Shown here in pieces: positions 9,601 to 22,290 of a stretch of 64,000 bases of DNA (position 1 is its first letter; each line of letters opens with the position of its first letter). This DNA is from Ceratotherium simum simum (taxonomy: Eukaryota; Chordata; Mammalia; Perissodactyla; Rhinocerotidae), in assembly GCF_000283155.1 (NCBI RefSeq), contig NW_004454197.1, positions 19,187,559-19,251,558 on the forward strand, given 5' to 3'. The position numbers and the translations under genes were made by a program. The notes under the pieces are model-generated. The model saw only the letters and a program-made list of their open reading frames with translations. It was not told where the DNA came from and searched no databases.

Positions 9601-12600
9601 CCAGATCAAGCCAGATTGAGGGGTCAGCCTTTGTATCATAGTATTTATAGTAAATATACTTGTATAGCTTTTGAAAATGTGCCCTGAGTGCTTTAACAGA
9701 ATGTGTAATTTCCATCAGTGACTTACGGATCAAGACGTGTAGAACTTTCATTCGTCACATTATTCAAATAGACTCCCTCTGACTCACTGTCCTATTGTTT
9801 TTCAGTCTATGCAAGTCCAGCATGAAACTGTATCTTTTGACTCCTGCCATGAAAGATGAGGGATATTAATGCCTTTCCCTGACCCTTCACTAACCCTTAC
9901 AAATCATTTACTTTTGAAACCACATTTCCAATCATTATCTTTAAATTCAAGAGTTTTCAAACAATATTTTCCTTCCATTTATACGGATATTTCTCAGTTT
10001 TTAGCACTTAATTTTTATTCATCACTTTTTTCTGGAAGTCAAATTAAGTTTTCTTTTATTCTTTTAAGAAAGGAATATGATACTACATTTCTTGAGACTT
10101 CACATATGTGATTTTTAAAAAATTCTCTTGTAGCTATATAATTGCTTTCTCAAATTTTATTTTAGTTTATCTCTAATGCATCAGAAGTACATTCTTCCTC
10201 TAAACATGTAGGTTGATGGCATAATGCAGCCCTTTTTATATTATAGGTCCTTTGTTGTCTTATCTGATGCTTGCCATTAGGCATGGTATGTGGATTTCTT
10301 TATCTCTGCTTACTTTCATTTGAGTGATTGTTAAATCTCCTTCTCAGATCTGCAGTTAAACACAGGTGGATGCCACAAGCTGTGTCTGGTGATCAGAAGT
10401 CATTCAACCATGGTGGATCTGCTGGGCTAAGGTGGGATTCTCCTTTCCTGCTGTCTGTGGCTCTCAGAACACGAGCATGACAGTCTCAGTGAGCCCACTC
10501 GCACCCAGGTTCCTCCTGTCTTAGCCCCAATCTAAGGGGACTACACCCGCTGTGACGCATTAAGTCACCACTGGTTCTTATCCCTCTTCACAGCACCCCA
10601 CTCTCATCAGAGAGGTGCAATCGGTGAGTGAATGTGAGAAAAAACTCATCAGTGGCAGAATACCACATCATGCTACAGTAAAAGCAACATGTTTATAACA
10701 GAGAGATACTTGGTTTTCTAGCTGGTAAACATTTGGCCTCTGAACCAGGCAGTAATCAATAACAGTGGCTTGAAATGTTTTTCTTCCTTTTTCAGAATAG
10801 TCTTCTCTACTTTCTGGTTCATATCAAGGTCAAGTAACTTCCGTTTTATTCTCAATCTAGGCATATTGGCTTTACATCTATCCCCTTTCAGATCCAGACA
10901 GTAGGTTGCCTGATGGTATGGGCAGCATACCATCCCTTTCCTAATGGAAATGGGATGTAATTGTAGGAGCTCTTCTTCTCTGAGCCTTTTTTAGTGGGTA
11001 TTTTAGTGGGAAATGGGAAGATGCCATTTTAAGAGATGCTTTCCAGAGGAAAGGATAAAGCCAGAATTTTTTAAGGATGGCACACGCTAACCAAAAATTT
11101 AATGCAACTAATTCTAAAATTAATGAAATAGAAGGTAGGAACTAGAAAATATGTCCATGTGATACGGGAAATGATGTCATATAAAAGTGGATGTTATAGG
11201 GAGAAAACATAAACTGGCAAGTAGAAAACCATTCCTATTTAGAAGGATCTAATTTTAATATTCTAAAACTGATGTGGTTGATGTTAATGTTTGTCGATTC
11301 TTGAATTATTAATCCTCCAAATACTAATCACAAAATCATGTGCACTATTTATATTTGATAATACATCATAAATGAATTCACCATGCATTGGCTGTCTGGA
11401 TACAGCTACCACTGGCCTCCAGGTTCCTGTGTGTTGGTATATTAAGAGGATTCATCTGGTGTGTACATAAGATACCTCAATGGAATTAACAAAAATGTAA
11501 GCTGAGTGAGAGATGAAAACTAGAGAGGTAGGTTGAGGGCAGCAAAGGGGATTGGTATTGACTCAGAAGAAAGTTTGGAAACCTGAGAGATCTTGATCTT
11601 CACAACTTAAAATTCTTCACAACTTAAAATTCAGCTCTACTTAGTTTAAGATACAGCCAAAGTTTGTATAAGGAAAATGGAATTTTCAAAGAAAATGTCA
11701 CTAGTCATGGATTGATAACAGTTGTTTTCTCCACCTAATTATAGAGGGGGTGTATTATTTTGGAAGCAACTTTATGTTTATTTAAAACTTAAGGAGAGAG
11801 TTGGTGCAATGTGTTCTACTCATAGCAAAAGCTGAGGACTATACATCTTTCCAGAAAAAGACTAGCATCTGTGGTATATAATGCGCCTGTTCTGCTGGCG
11901 CATGCATTCCAACTCTTTATTCCAAAAATGTGCTCACGATGGAGCACTGAAACCCAACCACATTTCCCATATGTAGAGGAAACAGCATGAATATCTTTGA
12001 TGCCCTAGAAATTTCAATCCTGGGTCAGAGTCTTCCCTTTGTAAACTAATCTCAGGGAAATTCTATCCTCTGAATTATTCATTTGTGCAAAGATAAATCT
12101 TCCTCCACGAAGCATACATTTTAAAGTACAGGAATAACTCATGAAATTTTAGGTCTGTGAAGAGGTGGTGGAGAGGGGAGAGACGAGGAAGAGCTAAACT
12201 TTGATGAAACGACTTCTGAAATGTGGTCTTCTGTTGGAAGAGAGTTAAAAGCAGCATGATTTAGTGCGGTGGTTTGTTTTGCCTCAGAACCACTTTTTTC
12301 TTTTTTTTTCAGGGAAAAGCTAATGCAGGAGCCCAATATATAAAAGTATCAAGGCCAAACTCTGTGGGTGAAGGAGGTTGGATACTCCAGGGTCTGGCCC
12401 ACAGACAGTCTGTTCACCACCCCTCTCAAACCCCAAGAACACATCCTGTTAACCTTGGAGGCCAGAACTGCACTGTGAAAAGGCCGGACTTACTGATGGG
12501 AAAAGCGGGGTCCATCATTCACGGCTGTAACTTCTCCAAAGCTCATTTTTCTCTTTTCTTTAAGTTATACCAATTTCACAGAATTGGTGCGAATAAATAG

Positions 12601-13561
12601 GATAATTTTAAAATGATCCCTAGCCTGGCATAAGAAAGACTCAATCTAATTTTTATTCTAGTCCTCCAATGGTGTGATCAGAACCACTGCATACATTTAT
12701 AGTTTTCATTCACAGTAATTCTTCTAAAATTAATATATGCATATATAGAAAGTAACATAAGTTGCCTAGAATCATCACCCCCTTTCCCAAATCAAAAATG
12801 CAAATTTCAAGTTAGGCGCCGAACTATAAAATTATCTGACTAAAATTTATTTTAATTTCACCTGTTATCAATTTTTAGTGATGGAGAAGTGATTAATAAG
12901 CACATTTTTCAGTGATGAGATTCAATGACATAAAGGCATAATGTCTCCCAACAGACCATCTTCCTATTTCATATTCTCTGGTAGTCACAAGTAAAAATTA
13001 TGAAATGGGGTGGTAAAATCCAGAAATAGAATTGTCTCTTTTGCATGCTGTTAATAGAGTATGTAACAACATGGGTGGAAGTAATTTGGCATTGTATATC
13101 TTTTTCATCTTGGATTCCCTGCAGTACCATTTTAAACTTTTAAAGCTTCATTTTATTTTTACTGTGCTTCTTAGAGAATACATAATAAGGTAAGAATTAT
13201 ATATCTATTGTAACTTCATAAATGAGAAAGTAAAATCACATATATCACAGACACACAAGGGAGGGCTTCAGAGCTTTGTCCATTAATAAAATGAGAAGCC
13301 TCATCAGAATTAAGATGTGATAGGATATAGATTCAGTATCTTAAAAATATTAGATTCTGATCCAATATTTTAGACAGTCTGCTGTATGTCCCCCAATATC
13401 CATTCTCCAATTTTACCACAGTAATACAACCCTCACTTTCAGGTGTGCACATGGGTAATCAGAATTGGACTACCTTTTCAAATCTTCTTTGCAGCTAGGC
13501 ATGGCCAAGGAAAGCAATGAGATTAAGCCAGTGTATTTCAAGCAGCTTCTAGGAACTCTAG
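9601..13561. other. Unassigned AT-rich DNA
   Basis: About 4 kb without a gene or confident repeat. A perfect 17-bp tandem duplication lies at 11598-11631. The stretch 13360-13560 resembles an old dispersed repeat (GCAGCTAGGCATGGCCA phrase) whose family I cannot name. The 108-codon frame at 12274-12600 has no recognisable domain. Confidence 0.5.
11598..11631. repeat. 17-bp perfect tandem duplication
   Basis: CTTCACAACTTAAAATT occurs twice back to back (11598-11614 and 11615-11631) with no mismatch and no third copy. The lack of divergence suggests a recent replication-slippage event. Confidence 0.95.
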
Positions 13562-16500
13562 ATTTAAATTTTTAAATAAAAATTTGAGAATAATCAAATA
13601 GAAGATCAGTAAGGAAAGAGAGAACTAGAACAATACTATAGACCAGCTGGACCTAACAGAATATAAAGAACACCCACCCAACAACAGCAGAATATGCTGT
13701 TGTTCATTCTCAAATGGACATTCTCAAACGGACATGGAACATTCTCCAGGATAGATCACATCATAGGTTACAAAATAGGTCTTAACAAGTTTAAGAAGAT
13801 TGAAATCATACCAAGTATCTTTTCTGACCACAAAGGAATGAAACTAGAAATTAACAGCAAAAGTTAAACTGGAAAATTCACAAATATGTGGAAATTAAAC
13901 AAGATACCCTTGAACACGCAATGGGTAAAAGAAGAAATCACAAGGAAAATTAGAAAATATCTTAAGACAAATGAAAATAAAAACACAACATACCGAAATC
14001 TATAGAATGCAACAAAAGTAGTATTAAGAACAAAGGTGATAGTCGTAAATGCCTACATTAAAAAAGATGCAAGATCTCAAATCAACAGGCTAATTTTATA
14101 CCTCAAGGAACTAGAAAGCAAAGAATAAACTAGACCCAAAGTTAGCAAAAGGAAACAAATAATAAAGATTAGAGTAGAAATAAATGAAATAGAGAAAAGA
14201 AAAACAATAGAACAAGTCAATGAAACTAAGAGTTGGTTTTTTGAAAAGATAAAACAAAATTGACAAACCTTTTGCAAGACTGAGAAAAAAAGAGAGGAGA
14301 CTCAAATATCAAAAGTTAGAAATGAAAGAGAAGATATTACAGCTGATGACACAGAAATAAAAAGTATCATAAAAGACTACAATGAACAACTATACATCAA
14401 CAGTTTGGATAACCTAGAAGAAATGAATAAATTCCTAGAAGCTTACAACCTATCAAGACTGAATTATGAAGAAACAGAAAAATCTGAACAGACCTGTAAC
14501 TAGTAAGGAGATTGAATCAGTAATCAAAAACCTCCCAACAAAGAAAAGCCTGGGACCAGATAGCTTCATTGGAGAATTATATAAAACATTTAGAGAAAAA
14601 TAAATACAAATCCTTCTCAAACTCTTCTAAAAAAGTGAAGGGGAACAATTCCAAACTCATTTAGTGCAGTCAGCATTACCCTGAGAACAAAACCAGACAG
14701 AGATACTACAATAAAACTACAGATTAATACTGCTGATAAATATTGAAGCAAAAATCCTCAAAAAAAAAATACTAGCAAATTGAATTCAACAGCACATTAA
14801 AAAGATTATACACCATGACCAAGTGGTTTTATTCCTGGAATGCAAGGATAGTTTAATATATGAAAACCAATCAATGTAATACACCACATTTAGAGAATGA
14901 AGGACAAAAGCCATATGATCATCTCAATTAAAGCAGAAAAAGAATTTGACAAATTCAACACCATTTCATGATAAAAACTCAACAAACTAGGAATAAAATG
15001 AAATTACCTCAACATAATACAGGCCATATATGAAAAGCCCACAGCTAACATCATACTCAACCGTGAAAAACTGAAAGCTTTTCTTCTATTCAACATAGCA
15101 CTGGAAGTGCTAGCGAGAGCAATTAAAAAAAAAAAAAAAAAGGCATCCACAATGGAAATGAAGAAGTAAAATTATCTCTGTTGACAGATGACATATCTTA
15201 TATGTAGAAAACACTAAATACTTCACAAAAAAATCTATTGGAATAAAGGAATTCAGCCAAGTTGCAGGATACAGACTCTACACACACACACACAAAAAAT
15301 CAAGTTTCTATACATTAACAACAAACAATTGGAAAAGGAAATTAAGAAAACAATCCCACTTACAACAGCATCAAAAATAATAAAATACTTAGGAATAAAC
15401 TTAACCAAAGAAGCAAAAGACTTGTATGCTGAAAACTAAAAACAAATAAAAAAGCAAAAACACTAATAAAAGAAACTAAAGACACAAATAAATGGAAAGA
15501 CATCTCACGTTCATGGATTGGAAGACTTAATATTGTTAAAATGTTCATACTACCCAAAGTGATCTACAGATTTAATAGAATCCTTATCAAAATCCAAATG
15601 ATGGGGGCAGCCCGGTGGTACAGTGGTTAAGTTCGCAAGCTCCACTTCGGTGGCTGGGGGTTCACAGGTTCGGATCCCGGGCGCGGACCCATATCACTCA
15701 TCATGCCATGCTGTGCCAGCGTCCCACATACAAAATAGAGGAATATGGGCACAGATGTTAGCTCAGGGCCACTCTTCCTCAAGCAAAGAGAGGAAGATTG
15801 GCAATAGGTGCTGGCTCAGGACCAATCTTCCTTACCACCCCCCCCCCAAAAAAAAAAATCCAAATGGCATTTTTGGGAGAAATAGAAAAAAATCCTAAAA
15901 TTCATATGAAATCTCAGAGTACCCTGAATAGTCAAAACAATCTTGAAAAGGAAAAACAAAGCTATAGGCCTCTTATTTCCTAATTTCAAAACATATTACA
16001 AAGCTACAGTAACCAAAACAGTATGGTTTTGGCATAAAGACAGATACATAGACTCACAGAACAGAATAGAAAGTCCAAAAATAAACCCTTGTGTATATGG
16101 TCAAATGATTTTAGACAAAGTTGCCAGGGCTACACAAGGGAAAGATAGTCTCTTCAAAAATGGTGCTGAGAAAACTGGATATTCTCATGCAAAAGAATGA
16201 CGTTGAACCCTTACCTTACATCCTATTAAAAAAATCAACTCAAAATGGATTAAAGATTTAAATGTAAATCTTAAAACTATATAAATTCTAAAAGAAAACA
16301 GAATAAAAGCTTCATTACATTGAATTTGGCCATGATTTCTTGGATATGACACCAAAAGCACAATAGGCAGCAAAAGCAAATATAGACAAATGTGACGACA
16401 TAAAACTTAAAAACCTTCTGTGTGGCAAAGGAAACAGTCAACAGAGTGAAAAGGTAACGTACAGAATGGGAGAAGATATTTTAAAACCACATATCAGATA

Positions 16501-17405
16501 AGGGGTTAATATCTAGAATATATAAAGACTTCCTAAAACTCAATAAGAAAAAAAAAACCTGATTTTAAAAATAGGCAAAGGACTTGAAAAGATATTTCTC
16601 CAAAAAAGATATACAAATGGCCAACAAGCACAAGAAAAGATGCTCAACATGACTAATCATCAGAGAAAAGCAAATTAAAACCACAATGAGATTTCACCTC
16701 ACCTATTAGGACGGCTATTAACAAAACAAACAGAAAATAACAAGTGTTAGTGAGAATGTGGCAAAATTGGAATCCATGCGTGCTGATGATGAGACTCTAA
16801 GATGATACAGCTGCTATGGAAAATAGTACAAAGATTCCTCAAAAAATTAAAAATTACTATATGATCCAGCAATCTTATTTCTGAGTATATATAAAAAAGA
16901 ACTGAAAACAGGATCTCAAAGAGATAGTTACACATCCATGTTGATTACAGAATTATTCACAAAAGCCAAGAGATGGAAACAAGCTAAATGTCCATCAGTG
17001 GATGAATGGATAAAGAAAATGTGGTAGAAAATAAACAATGGAATATTATTCAGCCTTAAAAAGAAAGGATCCTGTCATGTGCTACAAGATAGAGGAACCC
17101 TGAGGACATTATGCTAAGCAAAATAAGCCAGTCACAAAAAGACAAATGTTACACGATTCTACTTGTCTGAAGTATCTAAAGCAGTCAAACTCAGAAAGCA
17201 GAATGGTGTTTGGCAAGGGCTGGCCGGATGGGGAAAAGGCAAGTTGTTGTTCAGAGTATTGTTGGTCAGCTTTGGAAAATGGAAAATTTCTAGAAACCTG
17301 TTGTATAATAATGTGCATATAGTTAACACCCCTGTACAATATACCTAAAATTGATTAAGATGGTAAATTTTATGTTATGTGTTTTTACATTAAAAAGAAA
17401 AAGAT
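13562..17405 (+). pseudogene. L1 LINE, ORF2 remnant plus 3' UTR
   Basis: A long L1 covering most of ORF2 and the 3' end, interrupted by an ERE at 15601-15854. Landmarks in consensus order include GACCAGCTGGACCTAACAG near 13642, the ACACCATGACCAAGTGG phrase near 14811, a decayed reverse-transcriptase catalytic region at about 15171-15215 where the FADD-equivalent codons are altered, AATGTCCATCAGTGGATGAA near 16988, and a 3' end with CCTGTACAATATACC at about 17332. Many stops and frameshifts interrupt the frame, so it cannot make an active reverse transcriptase. It is 5'-truncated, with no ORF1 or 5' UTR seen. Confidence 0.95.
15601..15854 (+). mobile_element. ERE SINE nested in L1
   Basis: Forward ERE with the B box GGTTCGGATCC at 15667-15677 and the ATGTTAGCTCAGGGCC block. 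A C-run then A-run forms the tail. The L1 sequence AAAATCCAAATG is duplicated on both sides (15589-15600 and 15855-15866, perfect). L1 ORF2 resumes exactly where it stopped, so the L1 is older. Confidence 0.97.
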
Positions 17406-17589
17406 AATAAGCATGCTGGCTTTATCCTCCTTTTTGGCCCTACTTCTCTGCTGCCTAGAGCAGACATGGTGGCTGAAGCACTAGTCACCACCTTGGGCCA
17501 TAAAGACAAGGGCCAATTCCTGACTACAGCAGAGTGGTCAGTTAGAAAGAGCCCAAGTCTCCAACCCACTTACAGAGCAGAGCCAAAAT

Positions 17590-18235
17590 AACAGCCTAGT
17601 CAGCTTACTTAAATCTTAATTGACACAGGGCTTCTCCCGTATTTTTTTTATTGCAAGTCAGCCCCAATTCTCTATTCCTACTCACTTCTCTATTCACAGA
17701 ATACCCTGTCATTCTATTGAACAAGCCCTATTTCTGTACTTCCTGACTCCATTTCTGCCTCCCTCAAATCCATCTTTCATAGAGCGGTCTGAATATATTT
17801 ATAAAACACCAAGTTGATCATGCTTAGCAACCTTTATGAACCTTGTCAGAATCTAAGCTCCCTCTCCAGTACCACCTCACTCCACTGTCCCTTATCAACT
17901 ACTGCGTTAGCAACCTGAATCACAGCTCAGTTCACCACTTCTTGAATGCTCCGTACTCTCTCAACTCAGAGATTTCACCCAAGTTACTCAGAGTGGAATT
18001 CTCTTCTCTAAGTCTCTTCCTAGTCAATGCCAAACCAACCTTTCAACATATATTAAAATGTCAGCTCCAATTTCAAATCTTTTTCAGGTCCAAGGGAGAA
18101 TTATTCACCTTCTCCTCTGCATTCCCTCTATTTTTCTTTTTTTTTTTCGGTAGCACCTAACATGAGGGACTATAATTGATCTCCTTCCCTCAAGGTCTAC
18201 CCGCTTACACTGTGAGCAAAGGCAGGCCCCATGAC
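17590..18235 (+). mobile_element. L2 LINE fragment, sense
   Basis: Pyrimidine-rich L2 3' region in sense orientation, ending with the CTCAAGGTCTACCCGCTTAC...GCAAAGGCAGG segment that matches the L2 3' UTR phrase for ACTAGACTGTAAGCTCC...GGGCAGGG. The 65- and 105-codon frames inside it are repeat derived. Confidence 0.7.
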
Positions 18236-18259
18236 TGAGACAGCCCACTCTGTGCAAAT

Positions 18260-18760
18260 GGGACTATGGCAGTGAGAGAGACAGACCCAGGTCCTGCCCT
18301 CAGAGAGCTGACAGTTCAATGGAGGAGGTAGTACGTACACACACACACACACATCTATACAAATATGTGTATATAAATTCAGAATTGAAAAGTGTTATGA
18401 AGAAAAATCCAGATAAATCGAGAAGTTAGAAGAGTTACTGCAGGGAAGGGAAAGGAAATTTATTTTAGAAATATTGGTCAAGAAGGCTCCTCAGAGGAGG
18501 TGACTACAGCAGGGATGTGAATGAGTGAGAGGAAGTCTGAGGGAAGAGCACGTGCGGAATCCTGAGCAGAACACAGCGTGTGTGTCCAAGGGACGGATGG
18601 CTACGAGGCTCTTCTTTCACGAGTGCAGAAGACAACCTCAAGGATGCTGATGGAGGATGCCTGGAGTTAGAGCTTGTAGGGCGAGCAGGGTCCAGATGTT
18701 GTTCCAGGTGTGACAGGAAGTCACAGGGTTTGAGGAAGAAGGAACATGATCTGATTTCTG
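18260..18760 (-). mobile_element. L2 LINE fragment, antisense
   Basis: Inverted L2 3' region: CAGGTCCTGCCCTCAGAGAG, AAGTGTTATGAAGAAAA, AAGGCTCCTCAGAGGAGGTG, then ACATGATCTGATTT at the far end. It lies tail-to-tail with the L2 at 17.6-18.2 kb. The 148-codon reverse frame at 18504-18950, the longest in the window, lies mainly in this L2 and is rejected as a gene. Confidence 0.82.
18336..18353. repeat. (AC)n microsatellite
   Basis: Short AC dinucleotide run inside the antisense L2. Confidence 0.9.
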
Positions 18761-19237
18761 GGCTTTGTTGATGGGATTTTTTTAAATCTCTCTGCCTAAA
18801 ATGGACAAAATAGACTGTGTGTGTGCAGGAGGGTGGGAGGAGGGAAGGGGGTTGTTTTTGATTCAGCGAATATAAAATGACAAAACTGTGTGTTATCTGA
18901 CTACTCATCCAAAAGGAAACCACAACGAAAACAATAATAAACATAAGCAACTTAGGGCAAAAAGAAAACTAGCTTTATTTTACATTGCTCTGGAACATTG
19001 CAAATCCCTTGAATACATTATTTTAACTCATAAACACCTACTCCTGGTGTATTGTGATTTCTAAATAAAATGATAGAGAAACTTCATAAACTTCCTCAGT
19101 TGAAAGTATCTTCATATTTTAAGTGAAAAGATTCAAAGGTAAAAGAAAACATGCCATTTGGCATAAATATAAACACTGGCAAAAGTGGACGACTCAGCCT
19201 TTGGTTTGGCTCTCCTGTCTCCTCTGATTCTATTTTC
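18761..19237. other. Unassigned non-coding DNA
   Basis: No gene or repeat recognised; short purine-rich GGGAGG tract near 18830. Confidence 0.5.
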
Positions 19238-19345
19238 CTCCCTCTCGGCTTCTCTCCTTTGTCTTTTCTTCCTTCCTTTCTCTTTCTCTTTCTTTTCCTA
19301 CTTCACTCCTTCCTGCTCTCCTTTCTCTTTTCCCTTGTTTTCCTT
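19238..19345. repeat. Polypyrimidine low-complexity tract
   Basis: More than 100 bases almost entirely C and T with irregular CTTT/CCTT units. The 109- and 86-codon frames crossing it on opposite strands are composition artefacts. Confidence 0.88.
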
Positions 19346-19850
19346 TATTGCTCAAATTACCTAGGCAGCCAGGCACCCACAAATGCAGAAAAAGAATCTC
19401 CAATGATCTCCACACGTGTAAAGAAGTCCATGTGTGGGGCCCTGGCCAACCAACCCAACAGACAGAAGACAAGAGCATGAACTCCGTCATAGTCTGGGAT
19501 CACACCAACTTATCGCGGACAGTGCTTAAACACTGAGGGGAGAAAGGAATTATTACACAACAGAGGCAGTTAGGAAACAAAATAAGGAGTTAGTGGAAAC
19601 TGATGGCTATTAAAATATATCTTTTTAGGCAAAAATTTGAGAATTAGTGACTTAGGAATTTAGCCTATGGTCTCATTTATTTTCAGCACATCAATATTTT
19701 ATAAATGTTTATGATAATGCCTCTAATCAAAAAAAAAAGGTCTTTTCATTTAAAATTCTAGTTTCTGTAAAAATTTATTTCTTGAATAAGCAAGATGTCC
19801 AAAATAATTCCAACTCTCTTAATCAGTTAATCCTCTGTCAACAGTGTATC
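19346..19850. other. Unassigned non-coding DNA
   Basis: No gene or repeat recognised up to the ERE target site. Confidence 0.5.
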
Positions 19851-19866
19851 AAAAAGAGAAACAAAG

Positions 19867-20049
19867 GGGCTGGCCCTGGCAGCGTAGTGCTAAAGTTCTT
19901 GCACTCTGCTCCGGTGGCCCAGGGTTTGCAGGTTCGAATCCCGGGCGCGGACCTATGCACCACTTATCAAGCCATGCTTATCTACCCGCATAAAGTAGAG
20001 GAGGATGGGCAGCAGATGTTATCTGAGGGCTAATATTCCTCGCAAAAAA
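19867..20049 (+). mobile_element. ERE SINE with perfect B box
   Basis: Forward ERE with a B box identical to the tRNA consensus, GGTTCGAATCC, at 19931-19941. A perfect 16-bp duplication AAAAAGAGAAACAAAG flanks it (19851-19866 and 20050-20065). It is a shorter subtype ending with a single ATCTGAGGGCTAATATTCC block and an A tail. Confidence 0.97.
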
Positions 20050-20065
20050 AAAAAGAGAAACAAAG

Positions 20066-21849
20066 ATGGGGGGGGGATGATTTCACCAAGAGGTGTTTTT
20101 GTTTCCCTGAAAACAGACCACAGACGACAAATAGGCTACTTTAGCCATTATAACCAAGTTTGACAGTTAAAGTCACCTAAATATAACCTAACTCTAAAGA
20201 TTCTCAGTTAATAAAACCTATCTTTTGCTAACTCTCTTGTCATCCTAATGTGATAAATATGTTCTGCAAATTAAAAAAAAAAGTTATTACCTGGTTGCTT
20301 AGGGAATTGCTCATCACAAATTATTCATATAATGAATATTACTCCATTGAGTTATTTTTCCCCCAAATGACATATTAATACCTAAAGGAGTATGGGAGTA
20401 CCCTGCTGAACTAACTCATATTTACAGATGATTATACTCTGTTCCAAATAAGCCCATGATTTCTAAAGAATAACAGAAAGAAGCTAACTCCCTATTTATT
20501 TGGAAATTTGTTTCCCTTACACTCTAAACCATAGCACCCTTGGCAATTTCAATAGCAGTCTCTGGGAATCTTTTCCTTCACCAAATTCCAAAGCTTTAAT
20601 AAGTGAGTAAAAGAGAGCATAATATAATACACAGCCATGGTTTAAACACTTTGGGTGAAATAAAAGGTAGTTCTATTCATAGAATCATGTCTTCTGGAAT
20701 CCATTTTTGGAGTAAGACCTCTTACTGAGTTAGCACCTAACTGAGGCTTGGCCTGGGGAGATATGAACAGCACACTGTCACAATCTGCTAACAGGCTACT
20801 AAAGACAATACCAAATAACTGCATATGTTAACATTTCATTAACTTAGTGATTTAATTCATCAAATAGAGCATCGTTTTTCAGTATTTATAACACAAAATA
20901 TACAAAGGTGGAAACAAAATTACAAAAAATGAATCAAGTGATCTAAAATCATTTGTAGCAAAAAAATGCAAATCCCAAGTCCAACTCCAATTTACTCTAA
21001 AAATTTTACTCTTAATTTACAGAAAAGCAACATAGTGCTTCATTATCCAAAAGGAAACATACCTAAAAAAATCTGTCTATTATAGTTTGATTGGATGAGT
21101 CACTTTCTGCAGATTTTGCATCCTCAAAAGTATAGTCTCTCCAATAAAGTGAGCTCAAAGAGAAGGAGAGACATTTCCATTGTTGTAAGACAGAAGCTCT
21201 ATGCATGTCACAGCAATTACCTCAGGGGGAGTGTCCGACGCTCAAGGAGAATGACAGACTAGAAGGAAATGCAAAATTCACGCATAGATGAAATGATGGC
21301 AAAGAAAGAACCACCACGGTGTTTAATGAACAATGCTGCAACTATTCATTACGCCTCTTCTCCAGCTGATCATTAAGCTTTCAGCACTGTTTATGCAACA
21401 GAAAGAAAATGTTGACTCAAGATTTCATACACTTACTATTCACACAAAGAAGAAACCAGGAAGAGTATAATCTGCAATTACAGTACCTGCTGAAACTGGA
21501 TCGCTGTCATTGAACCTGGTTATTAGTTGTTGTAAGTGCTGTCAAATGCACTACAACTTCTGAATTTGGGATCTGCCTGGCATGATCATTTGAGATACAA
21601 ACTTGAGAGCTCATGAAATAAAAAAATAAATAAAATTGGTTAAATAATATCAATTGAAACAAAAGATTCCAAATGGTAGTTTTAAATCTCTAAGAACTAA
21701 TGGTAGGAGATATCATTCTTTTTATTTCATGATTTAGAGGATTTCAAACAGTCAAATTAGTCTGTCACTACTTTTAACCATCTTCACAGTGCAATATTAT
21801 AGAATGATGTGACTCAGTGTTTGTTGAATGGGCAAAATAATGAGCATAA
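20066..21849. other. Low-repeat DNA, possible regulatory element
   Basis: Nearly 1.8 kb with no recognisable repeat, gene or frame longer than 60 codons. The part at 20900-21620 is complex AT-rich sequence dense in octamer-like (TGCAAAT) and homeodomain-like (TAAT, ATTA) words. That is typical of, but not proof of, a conserved enhancer. No transcript feature is seen. Confidence 0.35.
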
Positions 21850-21935
21850 TTTCTGTATGCCAACCTCATTTCTAGCAGTACCTGGGCACACAGAGGCTAC
21901 TCAGTAAAAACGCACTGAATGAATGAACCTAGAAG
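21850..21935 (+). mobile_element. L2 or MIR 3' end fragment
   Basis: Ends with CCTGGGCACACAGAGGCTAC and a GAATGAATGAA tail, the shared L2/MIR 3' signature in sense orientation. Confidence 0.65.
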
Positions 21936-22109
21936 TCAGCTTACCTTTAATAAGCTCCTGGGACTATACTCTGATCCTGTAATGAGAAACACTTTGCAAA
22001 CTTACAAACTGAGAATTGAGTGGTAACTCGATGTATACATTGTATAGAGAACCTTAGAAACAATTACCCACATGGCATTGTGGAAGGGGCTTGAAGTTCA
22101 ACTATCAAA

Positions 22110-22290
22110 ATAATTGAATCCTGTGTCTATCACTTATTACTTCATTAATTAGTGAACATAATATCTCCTTAAGTCAATTTTCTGATCTATAAAATTGGGC
22201 CATATCTACCTTGATGAGCTGCTTGAGGATTAAACATAATTAATAAAATCATGGATCTGAAAACTTCTAGTACAAAGCCTGCCATGGTCA
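22110..22290 (+). mobile_element. MIR SINE fragment
   Basis: Sense MIR with the ATCCTGTGTCTATCACTTATTAC segment, TCTGATCTATAAAATTGGGC and TTGAGGATTAAA in consensus order. Confidence 0.82.

Noticed and set aside
13562..17405. Active L1 ORF2
   Set aside because: Multiple stops, frameshifts, an inserted ERE and an altered catalytic region.
18504..18950. 148-codon reverse frame, the longest ATG frame in the window
   Set aside because: It lies mostly in an antisense L2, has no recognisable domain, and its length is near the chance maximum for 64 kb.
19867..20049. tRNA gene suggested by a perfect B box
   Set aside because: It is the tRNA-derived head of an ERE SINE; no cloverleaf with paired acceptor stem is seen and a SINE body, tail and TSD are present.
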